From: Clostridiales bacterium
Lineage (GTDB): Bacteria > Bacillota > Clostridia > Lachnospirales > Lachnospiraceae
Length of the DNA stretch: 37,939 nt
Assembly: GCA_019423795.1 (NCBI GenBank)
Contig: JAHZAT010000081.1
Span: forward strand, 1 to 37,939
Reading direction: 5' to 3'
Part shown: positions 26,643 to 34,180 of the stretch, one piece after another
Position numbering within the stretch: position 1 is the first letter of the stretch
Layout: each line of letters begins with the position of its first letter
Made by a program: the position numbers and the translations under genes
The notes under the pieces: generated by a model
What the model saw: the letters and a program-made list of their open reading frames with translations, nothing else
Databases searched by the model: none
What the model was told of the DNA's origin: nothing

Positions 26643-27428
26643 ATGAGTATAAGCTTAGCTTTAACGTTTGGCATTATGTATTGGTTATCACAATGCAAAC
26701 TGTGGTATGGAATACTGCATTTGCTTCGTCAGCCGATGGTACTTGCAGTACCGATTGGCCTGATTATGGGAGATCTTCCCAATGCGATGATTATGGGCGC
26801 ATCTCTCCAGATGATTTATCTGGGAGCGATTGCACCCGGTGGAACGCTTCCTTCCGACGAGGGGCTGGCAGCATGTATCGCAATTCCTCTGGGACTGCAG
26901 GCAGGACTTTCACCGGAAATTGCAGTAACTATTGCGGTACCTATCGGACTTCTGGGAGTGCTGTTGGATAACTTGAAGAGAACTTATCATTCCTACTTCG
27001 TCCATCTGGCAGACAAGGCAATAGAGGAAAATAATATCAAGAAAATGCGCCGGGCAGAGTTTTGGTATCCTTTATTCTGTTCCATTCCGCTTCGTGTAAT
27101 TCCGGCTACTCTGACACTGTGCTTTGGAGTAGATGCCGTAACCGCTTTCCTGAATGCCATTCCTGCATGGGCAACTAACGGCCTGAGCGTAGCAGGTGGT
27201 CTGCTTCCGGCTCTGGGCTTCGCAGTTACCATTATGGTAATCGGAAAAAAACGTCTGCTTCCGTTCTTTATCCTTGGTTTTGCACTGGTGGCATACAGTG
27301 GAATCAATACCATTGGTGTAGCAGTATTCGCAATCTGTATCGCACTTCTGCAGGGCAACTATGTGCAGGCAGATGAAGAGAAGGGTGCACTTGGATTTGA
27401 CGATGACGACGAAGAAGGAGGGTTTTAA
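26643..27428 (+). CDS. PTS mannose/sorbose-family EIIC component
   Basis: A 261-residue membrane permease subunit with about seven hydrophobic segments. GGTLPSDEGLAACIAIPLG near residues 66-84 and the preceding MGASLQMIYLGAIAP are characteristic of the sorbose-type EIIC family. Its C-terminus is acidic (DDDDEEGGF). AAGGAGAAAG precedes ATG. It pairs with EIID, which starts two bases after its stop codon. Confidence 0.92.
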   Translation: MSISLALTFGIMYWLSQCKLWYGILHLLRQPMVLAVPIGLIMGDLPNAMIMGASLQMIYLGAIAPGGTLPSDEGLAACIAIPLGLQAGLSPEIAVTIAVPIGLLGVLLDNLKRTYHSYFVHLADKAIEENNIKKMRRAEFWYPLFCSIPLRVIPATLTLCFGVDAVTAFLNAIPAWATNGLSVAGGLLPALGFAVTIMVIGKKRLLPFFILGFALVAYSGINTIGVAVFAICIALLQGNYVQADEEKGALGFDDDDEEGGF

Positions 27429-27430
27429 TC

Positions 27431-28276
27431 ATGGCAGATAAATTAGTATCAAAGAAAGATATTATCAAAGGATGGGCGAAATATTATCTCTGTGCAGAGG
27501 TTTCCTCCGGTTTTGAGCGTCTGACTGCTCCGGCATTTTCCTTCGGCATGGATCCGGTGCTGAATAAACTGTATCATGACAATCCTGAGGAATATAAGGA
27601 AGCGTTGAAGAGACATCTGATGTTTTATAATTGCGAGGCAACCTGGGGCTCCATGCTTTTCGGTATGTCCTGTGCGCTGGAGGAAGAGCGGGCTGTCCGC
27701 CTGAAGGAAGGAGCGAGCAAGGAAGAGTTGGACGCCTCCTCAGAACTGATTTCAAACTTAAAGATTGGTCTGATGGGTCCGCTGGCAGGCATCGGTGATT
27801 CTGTCAATCATGGTATGCTACGGCCGCTGCTGATATCCTTGTTTATTCCGCTGGCATCTGCAGGCGCATGGATTGCAGGTGTAGCACCTCTGCTGATTTG
27901 GGGCGTTTGCATTTCCCTGTTTGCGTATTTCCTGATGAGCAAAGGGTACTCTCTGGGACAGAAATCCGTAGTAAACATTCTGCAGTCCAGTGCTTTGACG
28001 AGACTGATTAATATGGCAAGCGTTCTGGGACTCTTTATGATGGGTGCTCTGTCATCCACCTATGTGAAGCTGAAATCGGTTGTATCCTGGACGGATGTTG
28101 CAGGTAAGGCAGTTTATCTGCAGGACAAGCTGGATGCGATCTTCCCGAATGTGCTTCCGTTGCTGGTGGTATTTGGTGTTTACTTCTACATTAAAAAGGC
28201 AGGCCCTAAGTATGTGAGAATCCTGGTATTCCTGATTGTGGCAGCTCTGCTGCTGTCCTTCCTGGGAATCGTATAA
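27431..28276 (+). CDS. PTS mannose/sorbose-family EIID component
   Basis: The 281-residue second membrane subunit of the mannose-family permease. Typical EIID segments are the N-terminal RLTAPAFSFGMDPVLNKLY region, MFYNCEATWGSMLFG, and GPLAGIGDSVNHGMLRPLL near residue 115. The NHG after GDS differs from the aromatic residues that I usually expect there, possibly linked to substrate choice. The C-terminal third has several membrane helices. The ribosome site GAAGGAGGG is inside EIIC. Confidence 0.9.
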   Translation: MADKLVSKKDIIKGWAKYYLCAEVSSGFERLTAPAFSFGMDPVLNKLYHDNPEEYKEALKRHLMFYNCEATWGSMLFGMSCALEEERAVRLKEGASKEELDASSELISNLKIGLMGPLAGIGDSVNHGMLRPLLISLFIPLASAGAWIAGVAPLLIWGVCISLFAYFLMSKGYSLGQKSVVNILQSSALTRLINMASVLGLFMMGALSSTYVKLKSVVSWTDVAGKAVYLQDKLDAIFPNVLPLLVVFGVYFYIKKAGPKYVRILVFLIVAALLLSFLGIV

Positions 28277-28312
28277 GAATAAGTAATAGGAATAAGTAAT
28301 AGGAGAAAAAAA

Positions 28313-29140
28313 ATGAGTGAGAAAATGAGTGAGAAATGGATTGATCTTTCCGGTAAGGTTGCTATTGTTACCGGTGGAGCTATGGGTATCGGAGAAGCTA
28401 TTGTAAAGGATTTGAAGGGCTGCGGCGCAAAGGTGGCTATCTTTGATATGGCAGAACCGAAAGATTATCAGGAGGATGAAGACACACTGTTCATCAAGCT
28501 GAATATCTGCGACCGTGCGGCTGTGGAAGAGGCTGTAGATCAGGTAGAGAAGAAGTTTGGTCATGTGGATGCTCTGATAAACAATGCAGGAGTAACCCGT
28601 CCGCGAATCCTGGTGGATTACTATAAGGAATGCCCTCAGTACGAGCTGAGTGATGCAGACTTTGACTTCATGGTAGGCGTGAATGAAAAGGGAACTTATA
28701 TCATGACACAGACTGTGGCAAGAAAGCTCTTTGAGCAGAAATCGGGTGTTATCATCAATATGTCCTCCTGTGCAGGTCTGATGGGCTCCCGTGGACATAG
28801 CTGTTATTCTGCTACGAAGGCGGCTATTCATGGATTCACCATTTCCTGGGCAAAGGAATTGGGTCCTTTCGGTATCCGTGTGGTGGGTGTGGCACCTGAC
28901 ATTTTGGATCGTACACCAGCAAATAATGATGAAAAGTATCGAGCTCAGGCTTATGGAAGAGGTTGGCCAGTGGATACGAAGCCGGAGAAATTCTTTGAAA
29001 ATTACAAGAGTTCGATTCCACTGGGAAGACCGGGTCATCTCTCAGAAACAGCAGATCTGATTTGCTATTTGATTTCTGATCACGCTACCTATATTACCGG
29101 AATCACCATTCCTGTATCTGGTGGAAAGAGTAAAGGGTGA
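28313..29140 (+). CDS. SDR oxidoreductase, sorbitol-6-phosphate 2-dehydrogenase-like
   Basis: A 275-residue short-chain dehydrogenase. It has the NAD loop TGGAMGIGEAI near residue 20, NNAGV near 93, the catalytic Ser in NMSSCAGL and YSATK (Tyr, Lys) near 165. The YKECPQYELSDADF segment, the long loop after VGVAPDI and the end YITGITIPVSGG recall the sorbitol-6-phosphate dehydrogenase (SorF) encoded with the sorbose PTS of lactobacilli. It would oxidise a hexitol phosphate to fructose-6-phosphate (inference). The first 12 bases of the gene are duplicated, giving two possible ATG starts (28313 and 28325). A 13-nt repeat lies just upstream. Confidence 0.82.
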   Translation: MSEKMSEKWIDLSGKVAIVTGGAMGIGEAIVKDLKGCGAKVAIFDMAEPKDYQEDEDTLFIKLNICDRAAVEEAVDQVEKKFGHVDALINNAGVTRPRILVDYYKECPQYELSDADFDFMVGVNEKGTYIMTQTVARKLFEQKSGVIINMSSCAGLMGSRGHSCYSATKAAIHGFTISWAKELGPFGIRVVGVAPDILDRTPANNDEKYRAQAYGRGWPVDTKPEKFFENYKSSIPLGRPGHLSETADLICYLISDHATYITGITIPVSGGKSKG

Positions 29141-29144
29141 TGAA

Positions 29145-30233
29145 ATGAAAAAAGCAGTCATTATCGGAGCCGGACAGACCGGCCGAGGCTTTATTGCTCC
29201 GATTGTGCAGGAAAATGGATATGCCATTACTTTCCTGGATAAGGATCATGCCTTGGTGGAGCAGCTCCGGAAAGAAAAAGAATATACCGTATCCTATTTT
29301 GGAGGAAAGCGGGAACCGCAGCACATCAGTGGTTACTCAGCACTGACTACGGATGAAAAGGAAGCAGTGAATGCCCTGGTGGAGGCAGACGTGGTATTTG
29401 TCAGTGTTTTTGCCAGTCATGTAGGGGAGCTCGCAGAGCTCCTCGGTGAAGCAGCTTCCAAACGAGCAGAGAAGCTTACGGTATTTTGCTGTGAGAACGG
29501 TGTCAATGTAAAAAAACCGTTGATAGAAGAAGGTGTAGATGCGGTCATCAGTGAAGGAGTGATTTTCTGTACAACTCTGAAGCCGGAGGCAGAAAAACTG
29601 GATCTCATCAGTCAGGATTATCCGGAGCTTCCGGTGGACGGTAAGGTACCGGGGCTACAGGTTCATCTGGATCGCATGCCTTGGGAGGAGGATTTCCCGG
29701 GACTGATTCAGAGAAAAATCTATACCTATAATTTCATGAGTGCCGTAGTGGCTTATCTGGGAGATTATAAGGGGTATGAGGTCTACGGTGAGGCGGCCAA
29801 CGACCCAGAGATTGCGGCAATGATGGCTGATTTGCTTCCAGTACTGAGCCGAATCATTGGAAAGGAATACGGGGTGCCTTATGAGGTACAGCTGAACTTT
29901 ACTCAGAATGCCATTGCCAAGTTCCAGAACCGAGATATCTATGACACGATTTACCGGAACGCAAGACAGGCAGAACGGAAGCTGGGACTGAAGGAACGAA
30001 TGCTGACACCGCTTCGGCTGGCGGCAAAGGATGGCGATGACACCAGAGAAATCGCACTGGTAACGGCGGCCGCTATTTATTATGGAGAGCAGAAGGAAGC
30101 ATTAGACTGTGAGAAAATTCTGAGCGACATGAAAACGGATCCATATCTTCAGAATGAGACAGAGTTGATAAATAGGTTCCTGGAAGGAATGCGTCGGAAA
30201 GAGAAACTGACTTCGCTGCTGAAGGATGTGTAG
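29145..30233 (+). CDS. Mannitol-1-phosphate 5-dehydrogenase-like (MtlD family)
   Basis: A 362-residue polyol-phosphate dehydrogenase-like protein. The N-terminal Rossmann fold starts IIGAGQTGRGFIAPIV, close to the GAGxIGRGF signature of MtlD, and the C-terminal helical domain follows from about 195 (YNFMSAVVAYLG). It is probably NAD-dependent. I choose ATG 29145 (four bases after the SDR stop); a GTG at 29121 lies inside the SDR gene. It is the last operon gene before a terminator. It may interconvert a second hexitol phosphate, or replace the L-sorbose-1-phosphate reductase of other sorbose operons; the substrate is not known. Confidence 0.82.
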   Translation: MKKAVIIGAGQTGRGFIAPIVQENGYAITFLDKDHALVEQLRKEKEYTVSYFGGKREPQHISGYSALTTDEKEAVNALVEADVVFVSVFASHVGELAELLGEAASKRAEKLTVFCCENGVNVKKPLIEEGVDAVISEGVIFCTTLKPEAEKLDLISQDYPELPVDGKVPGLQVHLDRMPWEEDFPGLIQRKIYTYNFMSAVVAYLGDYKGYEVYGEAANDPEIAAMMADLLPVLSRIIGKEYGVPYEVQLNFTQNAIAKFQNRDIYDTIYRNARQAERKLGLKERMLTPLRLAAKDGDDTREIALVTAAAIYYGEQKEALDCEKILSDMKTDPYLQNETELINRFLEGMRRKEKLTSLLKDV

Positions 30234-30272
30234 AAAAAGAAAATTCCTTGGAATGATAATAATGCAGGAGAT

Positions 30273-30307
30273 GGGGCTGCGCACTAATTGGTGCGCAGCT
30301 CCTTTTC
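30273..30307 (+). terminator. Terminator of the PTS operon
   Basis: A GC-rich stem of about 11 bp (GGGGCTGCGCAC with GTGCGCAGCTCC, one G-U pair) is followed by TTTTCTT. It marks the end of the catabolic cassette. Confidence 0.88.
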
Positions 30308-30340
30308 TTGTGGGGGAAAACTTACACTTAGAGAGAGGGG

Positions 30341-30496
30341 ATGGACAGCAGTCTCTTTACAGACAGCTGGAAGGAGATTCTGGAAGACCCGGAGATTCAG
30401 ATTGTCATCGAGGTTATGGGTGGAATCGAGCCTGCCAGAACCTATATCACGGAGGCACTTCACGCCGGTAAGCAATTCATTTACACTGATTTCTAA
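30341..30496 (+). pseudogene. Homoserine dehydrogenase fragment
   Basis: A 51-residue open frame carries an internal piece of homoserine dehydrogenase: WKEILEDPEIQIVIEVMGG followed by IEPARTYITEALHAGK matches the end of the NAD domain (family form VVEVMGGxEPAxxxIxxALxAGK). Similarity stops at about 30473, exactly where an XRE regulator fragment on the other strand begins. The rest of the enzyme is absent. Base composition resembles the PTS cassette, so the fragment probably arrived with it. Confidence 0.8.
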
Positions 30497-30662
30497 CTCC
30501 TTACAAAGAGGTAAGAGTAATGAAATCTCAGGCAAGTCATTTCCGCATTTCCATTTTGAAACAGTCTTATTACTAATTCCAAGAAATATCAGCTAATTGT
30601 TGTTGTGTAAGCTTTTTATGCTTACGTTCTGTTGCTATAAATTCACCAATCTTAATTTTGAA
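30471..30662 (-). pseudogene. Frameshifted XRE-family regulator fragment
   Basis: On the minus strand, KIGEFIATERKHKKLTQQQL then ADI is followed, after a frame change near 30590, by GISNKTVSKWKCGNDLPEIS and LLLPLCKELEISVNELLTG. Together they give an almost complete Cro/C1-type helix-turn-helix domain (TQQQLAD..., SNKTVSKWE-type recognition helix, PEISLL...LC..LxISVNELL). There is no start codon, and the C-terminal part is cut off at the homoserine dehydrogenase junction. Confidence 0.8.
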
Positions 30663-30792
30663 AAATAAAACTTTACCACAAATTGCAGATGAATTAGAAG
30701 AAGATGTAATAGAAATTGAACCTATTTACAAATTGATTAAGGACAATCCAGATAAAACAAAAGAAGAGATTTATAAGATGCTAGATTTATAA
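30643..30792 (+). pseudogene. C-terminal fragment of Rpn/PD-(D/E)XK family nuclease-transposase
   Basis: An open stretch without start codon ends LPQIADELEEDVIEIEPIYK, then LIKDNPDKTKEEIYKMLDL and a stop. The pattern IAxxLEEDxxxIxxIY is typical of the C-terminus of Rpn-type recombination-promoting nucleases. The catalytic part is missing. Its AT-rich codons differ from the neighbouring homoserine dehydrogenase piece. Confidence 0.55.
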
Positions 30793-30807
30793 GTTAAAAA
30801 TATACAT

Positions 30808-30880
30808 TTAAATATTCTTCAAACTCTTTAATAATTGACTTTTTAAATCTGCATAGTTAGTGAAATAATTGCATAAATCC
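30808..30880 (-). pseudogene. Possible transposase C-terminal remnant
   Basis: On the minus strand the frame reads NYFTNYADLKSQLLKSLKNI before a stop, reminiscent of IS630-type transposase ends, with a stop codon shortly upstream. This is weak evidence from a short stretch only. The rest of 30793-30940 shows nothing clear. Confidence 0.2.
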
Positions 30881-30947
30881 TACCTTATTTCTCAAAATCA
30901 GAGGAATACATATATATATTTCCATCAAAAGGAAGTGTATTTCTTGT

Positions 30948-30975
30948 TTGCAATTTATTATAATAGAATTATAAT
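30948..30975 (+). promoter_or_regulatory. Promoter of small membrane protein gene
   Basis: TTGCAA (30948-30953), a 16-bp spacer and TATAAT (30970-30975) lie about 60 bp before the start codon. The spacer is A/T-only apart from one G and holds a second TATAAT-like motif. Confidence 0.55.
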
Positions 30976-31036
30976 GAATCGGCAATAAGAAAGCCGAAGG
31001 CGCAAAGCTTAACTAGAAGAAAGAAGGAACACAAAA

Positions 31037-31252
31037 ATGTTAACAATATTATTTTTAATCTTTTTATTTGGAATCTTTGGAAAATTATTTTTCTTTGGAA
31101 TAAGAGCGGCATGGGGAATTTCTAAATTTGTTTTGATGGTAGTATTTTTTCCAGTGATCTTGCTTGGAATGTTGGTTGTTGGACTTGTGAAACTTGCATT
31201 TCCATTATTGCTCATCTTTGGAGTGATCGCAATGTTTGGTATGGATCGATAA
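31037..31252 (+). CDS. Small membrane protein, paralog A
   Basis: A 71-residue, very hydrophobic protein with about two transmembrane segments (residues 1-22 and 32-66) joined by a short basic/aromatic loop (GIRAAWGISKF). It is about half identical by eye (37 of 71 positions) to the protein at 34916-35131, including the exact VVFFPVIL block. GAAGGAA lies upstream of ATG. I do not recognise the family. Weak hairpins follow, then an EF-hand-like acidic protein gene. Confidence 0.75.
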   Translation: MLTILFLIFLFGIFGKLFFFGIRAAWGISKFVLMVVFFPVILLGMLVVGLVKLAFPLLLIFGVIAMFGMDR

Positions 31253-31274
31253 AATTAAAAATAAGAGATTTATA

Positions 31275-31310
31275 AAGGATGAGGTGTTTTTATAGGATAT
31301 CTCATCCCTT
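31275..31310 (+). terminator. Weak hairpin terminator after paralog A
   Basis: AAGGATGAG (31275-31283) pairs with CTCATCCCTT (31301-31310, one base bulged), followed by ATTCTATA with no proper T-run. Confidence 0.45.
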
Positions 31311-31411
31311 ATTCTATAGAAAAAGAGAAGTGCTGGTATTTTTATAACCCACCATATGTAATAAACTATAATCATCAAAGAGATAAAGTATTCAAGAAGG
31401 AGGAACTGACA

Positions 31412-31693
31412 ATGAAAGGTTTATTGGATAATATGTTTGACTTTGATCACGATGGAAAGCTTGGATTTTTTGAAAGAGCAGCAAAGAGACAGTTTATTAA
31501 TAACATGATGGAAGACGATAAGAAGAAATCAGAATCCGATGCATATCAATATTCCAGTGGATCTGCTGATTACGACAGGACAGAACTTGAGATGTCAGGA
31601 TTGGACCCGGAAGAATTAGAATTCATGGATCCGGAAGAACGAAGAGAAACGTTGGAAGATGCAGGACTTGATCCAGATGAATATGATTTTTAA
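31412..31693 (+). CDS. Small acidic protein with one EF-hand-like loop
   Basis: A 93-residue soluble acidic protein. Residues 10-21, DFDHDGKLGFFE, match the 12-residue calcium-binding EF-hand loop at every key position (D1, D3, D5, G6, hydrophobic 8, E12). The C-terminal third is a run of Asp/Glu-rich segments (LDPEELEFMDPEERRE, GLDPDEYDF). There is no signal peptide. AAGGAGG precedes ATG. A single EF-hand may bind calcium as a dimer or may be structural only. The function is unknown. Confidence 0.75.
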   Translation: MKGLLDNMFDFDHDGKLGFFERAAKRQFINNMMEDDKKKSESDAYQYSSGSADYDRTELEMSGLDPEELEFMDPEERRETLEDAGLDPDEYDF

Positions 31694-31764
31694 TAGGATA
31701 CAAATTTTGCATGAGGTGAATTTTACTGCAAAGTCCATGTAATGTACAGAAAGGGAAGTTTTAT

Positions 31765-32172
31765 ATGGCAAAGACATATTTTACATTAACAGGAACAAAA
31801 CATTATTATGGTTCAGATTTTTTGGAAAAAGGTATGAAGATAATTCTGGAAAAAGAGCCAGACAATGAGTATGACAAAGAAGCAATTCAGGTAAAGATGA
31901 AGGGGATGGGGAAGATTGGATATGTAGCGAATAGTCCGTATACGATCATAGGAGACAGTATGAGTGCAGGAAGGATTTACGACAGGATCGATGACAAGGC
32001 AAAAGCGAAGGTTGTAATGGTAACATCAACAGGAGTACTATGTAGATTAAGCAAGAAGAAAAAAAAGAAACTTTTATCAGAGTTAGAACCAGAACATAAA
32101 GCAGTTACAGTAAAACAAGATATGGTAACAGAAGAGAAGATTTTGGAAGCATTAAGACAGATTGAAGAGTAA
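31765..32172 (+). CDS. HIRAN-domain protein
   Basis: A 135-residue protein that is mainly a HIRAN domain: FTLTGTKHYYGSD, LEKEPDNEYDKEAIQVKM and GKIGYVANSP match the family pattern (G...HY, L..EP.N..D..AI.V, ...IGYV). HIRAN domains in eukaryotic HLTF bind DNA 3' ends; free-standing bacterial ones are poorly understood. A Lys-rich patch (KKKKKK near residue 95) follows. AGGGAAG is the ribosome site. Its neighbours are an EF-hand-like protein and a WYL regulator. Confidence 0.82.
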   Translation: MAKTYFTLTGTKHYYGSDFLEKGMKIILEKEPDNEYDKEAIQVKMKGMGKIGYVANSPYTIIGDSMSAGRIYDRIDDKAKAKVVMVTSTGVLCRLSKKKKKKLLSELEPEHKAVTVKQDMVTEEKILEALRQIEE

Positions 32173-32196
32173 AACAAAGGGCAGAAGCAACAAGAA

Positions 32197-32244
32197 TACT
32201 ATGATGTATGCTATAATTATATTATCTTAAAACGCATCATAGTA
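32197..32244 (+). promoter_or_regulatory. Inverted repeat around the WYL gene promoter
   Basis: TACTATGATG (32197-32206) and CATCATAGTA (32235-32244) form a 10-bp perfect inverted repeat 28 bp apart. TATAAT (32212-32217) lies between the arms and there is no good -35. The right arm abuts the ribosome site of the WYL gene. It is a candidate autoregulatory operator. Confidence 0.5.
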
Positions 32245-32259
32245 AGGAGAAAAGCTGCC

Positions 32260-33276
32260 ATGCCAAAAGGAAAGAATCAGAAGTTTAAATTATACCGCCT
32301 CGCACAGATCATGTTAGAACAAACAGATGAAGAACATTACATCACAATGCCAGAGATCATGTCGGCTTTGGCAGAATATGAAATTACAGCTGACCGCAAG
32401 AGTATTTATGCGGATCTTAAAGATCTTGAGGAATTAGGAATTGAGATAGATGGAGAACGAATTGGAAGCGGATATCATTATCATGTAATCGGAAGGAATT
32501 TTGAATTACCAGAATTAAAACTTCTGGTAGATGCGATCCAGTCATCAAAGTTTATCACAGAGAGAAAGACGAATGCATTGATCAAGAAATTAGAAAAGAT
32601 GGTCAGCAAGTACGATGCCCAGAAGCTGCAGAGACAAGTCTATGTATCGGGGCGAATTAAGACAATGAATGAAAGTATATATTATACGGTAGATGCAATT
32701 CATAATGCGATCACGGAGAATAAAAAGATCAAATTTCAATATTATCAATGGAATGTAAAAAAGGAAATGGAGCTTCGACACAACGGAGCATGGTATCTCA
32801 TTAGTCCATGGGGATTGTCTTGGGATGATGAGAATTATTATTTGGTAGGATTTGATTCAAAAGCTGGCAAGATCAAACATTACAGGGTAGATAAGATATT
32901 AAGGATTCAGATGTCAAAAGAAGAAAGAGAAGGAAAAGAGCATTTTCAGAAGCTTGATATGGCCGATTATGCAAAGAAAAGTTTTGGAATGTTTGGTGGC
33001 AAAGAACAAACAGTAAAATTACTGGTCCATAATTCATTGGCAGGGGTTATCATTGATAGATTTGGAAAAGATATCATGATGATTCCAGAAGATGAACAGT
33101 ATTTTACTGTGAATGTAGATGTCCATATCAGCCGGCAGTTCCTAGGATGGGTATTTTCATTAGGAGAACAAGTCAGAATCTTAAAGCCGGATGAAGTAGT
33201 GGTGGAGATGAAAAAAGAGATTAAGAGATTAAACCAGCAGTATCAATTAATACGTGAACCAAATCGCGTCATCTAA
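32260..33276 (+). CDS. WYL-domain transcriptional regulator
   Basis: A 338-residue regulator with an N-terminal winged HTH (residues 10-75, with ITADRKSIYADLKDLEELGI), a WYL domain (about 150-225, NGAWYLISPWGLSWDDENYY and GFDSKAGKIKHYRVDKI), and a C-terminal WCX-like part (LGWVFSLGEQVRILKPDEV). WYL domains sense ligands, often nucleic acids or nucleotides, and control DNA-damage or defence genes in many bacteria. AAGGAGAAAA precedes ATG. The inverted repeat upstream could be its own site. Confidence 0.92.
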   Translation: MPKGKNQKFKLYRLAQIMLEQTDEEHYITMPEIMSALAEYEITADRKSIYADLKDLEELGIEIDGERIGSGYHYHVIGRNFELPELKLLVDAIQSSKFITERKTNALIKKLEKMVSKYDAQKLQRQVYVSGRIKTMNESIYYTVDAIHNAITENKKIKFQYYQWNVKKEMELRHNGAWYLISPWGLSWDDENYYLVGFDSKAGKIKHYRVDKILRIQMSKEEREGKEHFQKLDMADYAKKSFGMFGGKEQTVKLLVHNSLAGVIIDRFGKDIMMIPEDEQYFTVNVDVHISRQFLGWVFSLGEQVRILKPDEVVVEMKKEIKRLNQQYQLIREPNRVI

Positions 33277-33388
33277 GCCAATATTGTATGGGGTTTCATC
33301 TGTCATTTTCCATGATTTCTTACTTGTCGTGTAAACGATGCGTTTATTATATAAGACAGATAATAAATTATAATGGGAGGTTGGGAAC

Positions 33389-33952
33389 ATGAAATTTTTT
33401 AGGATGGAAAAATGGGGGAAACGTTCATTTTCTCTTGCGTTTATTTTATCTATTTTTTCAATAATTATTGTAGCGTATGTTGTGAAAATTTCGAAGGAAT
33501 CATGGAATTACAGAATAGATGAAACACAATGTCATAAAAGAGAGGGGGTAATAGAAAAAGTTCAAGATGGAAAAGAAATTTCAAATGGAAAAATTCTTAA
33601 ATTTATAAAAGTTCAAAATGGTGATGAGATTTGTATATTGAGAAAAGAAGGGGAGTGGGATGAATATCCTGGTATTTCAAAGAAAGACCTTCAAATGATA
33701 ACAAAAGGAAAAAAAATTAGATATTTAAAAGATCAAAAGAATATAATAAATAAATACAATTTAGCTTATGATTTACAATGTGGTCAAAAAAAATATATGC
33801 CTATTAAGCAAATGAAAAAGATAGAGATGTGGAATTATGTTAAAGATATAGGGCTAATAATTCTAATGATAATATTATCAATTTCAATGATTGGAGTTAC
33901 AATTTATCTTTATTGGTTAGCTGATACAAAAGATATGTATATATATGATTAG
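33389..33952 (+). CDS. Hypothetical protein with two membrane helices
   Basis: A 187-residue protein of unknown family with a helix at about residues 14-34, a charged 110-residue middle (probably extracytoplasmic), and a second helix at about 152-176. The middle begins REGVIEKVQDGKEISNGKIL, which looks like a small beta domain. Codons are strongly AT-rich compared with the flanks. GGGAGG lies upstream of ATG, and an AT-rich promoter-like stretch (33335-33375) precedes it. It may be a recent arrival. I cannot assign a function. Confidence 0.65.
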   Translation: MKFFRMEKWGKRSFSLAFILSIFSIIIVAYVVKISKESWNYRIDETQCHKREGVIEKVQDGKEISNGKILKFIKVQNGDEICILRKEGEWDEYPGISKKDLQMITKGKKIRYLKDQKNIINKYNLAYDLQCGQKKYMPIKQMKKIEMWNYVKDIGLIILMIILSISMIGVTIYLYWLADTKDMYIYD

Positions 33953-34031
33953 GAGATACGGTTTTTAAGGTTTGTTGAGCACGATATGATAAAAATTGTA
34001 TATATTCATGAAAAAATACCTTTTTCTATAA

Positions 34032-34151
34032 ATGCAAAAAAACAGCTCTGGGACTTTAACAAATCTGATAAGACTAATTAAGGCCTCAGGGTTCAATGTT
34101 CAATCGGGATTGATGGAGGAGAACTCTATTTTTCCAGTCGCTCAATATTAA
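34032..34151 (+). pseudogene. Short open stretch, probable remnant
   Basis: A 39-residue frame (LTNLIRLIKASGFNVQSGLM in the middle) without a ribosome site. I do not recognise it. The surrounding 33953-34180 shows no other gene. Confidence 0.2.
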
Positions 34152-34180
34152 AAATAATGGAGTCAAATATAGGAGGATAT

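Noticed and set aside
28052..29038. A 328-codon open frame on the minus strand across the SDR gene
   Set aside because: It lies antisense to a clear dehydrogenase with all catalytic motifs, and its translation is His/Ser/Cys-rich without any domain pattern.
30976..31012. GCGCAAAGC motif in the leader of paralog A, as in c-di-GMP riboswitches
   Set aside because: Only one short block is present; the second helix, GNRA loop and receptor of that riboswitch class are missing.
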